Source: MGIIb-Q1 sp964342465
Lineage (GTDB): Archaea; Thermoplasmatota; Poseidoniia; Poseidoniales; Thalassarchaeaceae
Direction of reading: 5' to 3'
Assembly: GCA_964342465.1 (NCBI GenBank)
Contig: CAYFFQ010000022.1
Span: 1-31,704 of the forward strand
Length of the DNA: 31,704 bases
The notes under the pieces are model-generated. The model was not told where the DNA came from. It made no database searches and saw only the letters and a program-made list of their open reading frames with translations. The translations under genes were made by a program, and so were the position numbers. Each line of letters starts with the position of its first letter. Position 1 is the first letter of the stretch. Shown one piece after another: positions 31,697 through 31,704 of this stretch.

Positions 31697-31704
31697 TTCT
31701 CTGC

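Noticed and set aside
1..31704. Insertion sequences, prophage or plasmid modules
   Set aside because: No transposase, integrase, capsid, toxin-antitoxin or restriction genes are recognisable on either strand.

Overview
The window looks like a chromosomal segment of an uncultured euryarchaeon of the Thermoplasmata side, most likely a marine Poseidoniales-type (Marine Group II) genome. This placement is inferred from gene content, not from a marker-gene tree. Archaeal signs are a group II chaperonin, an Alba chromatin protein, an AbrB-PhoU fusion regulator, a short-chain-type L-threonine dehydrogenase and TATA-like boxes 25-35 nt upstream of several start codons. A bacterial-type DnaK sits among them, as expected for euryarchaea that acquired the Hsp70 system. 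A run of exactly 100 Ns at 11109-11208 marks a scaffold gap, so this is an assembled draft genome. Protein-coding density is high and there are no transposases, phage genes or CRISPR arrays.

Layout. 1-4245: a 42-bp tandem duplication, an ATP-NAD kinase-like gene, CTP synthase (minus) and threonine dehydrogenase (plus). 4246-8616: a chaperone block, with a thermosome subunit (minus) divergent from an Hsp20-like gene plus dnaK operon, followed by two adjacent hairpins. 8793-12556: two paralogous secreted Asp-rich proteins flanking a winged-helix regulator and a 71-bp tandem repeat that contains the assembly gap. 12616-18799: four closely packed plus-strand genes, namely a four-helix membrane protein with heme-ligand-like histidines, a large secreted alpha/alpha-repeat protein, a membrane-anchored ATP-grasp ligase and a transglutaminase-like protein with Ser in place of the catalytic Cys. 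18790-25385: metabolic and proteolytic genes (VOC protein, ICMT-like methyltransferase, M17 aminopeptidase, secreted M14 carboxypeptidase, small membrane protein, arginase-family enzyme) and a small conserved gene. 25576-29170: a 1046-residue surface protein and an ArsC/LMW-phosphatase-like gene. 29213-31704: MobB, the AbrB-PhoU regulator, Alba, tRNA-Gly(GCC) and a long dyad.

The most interesting part is 12616-18799. The ATP-grasp gene carries, at its N-terminus, a membrane domain that in bacteria is normally attached to the inactive transglutaminase of the alpha-L-glutamate-ligase-like systems. Here the transglutaminase overlaps the ligase gene by 8 nt and has Ser at the nucleophile position. 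The secreted alpha/alpha-repeat protein ends 9 nt before the ligase. Together they look like a cell-envelope peptide or amino-acid ligation system with an archaeal domain rearrangement and extra partners. The adjacent Asp-rich paralogues may be functionally connected.

A second theme is tandem repetition. Five unrelated arrays (unit lengths 42, 71, 18, 39 and 28 bp) lie in gene ends or intergenic spaces of this 31.7-kb window.
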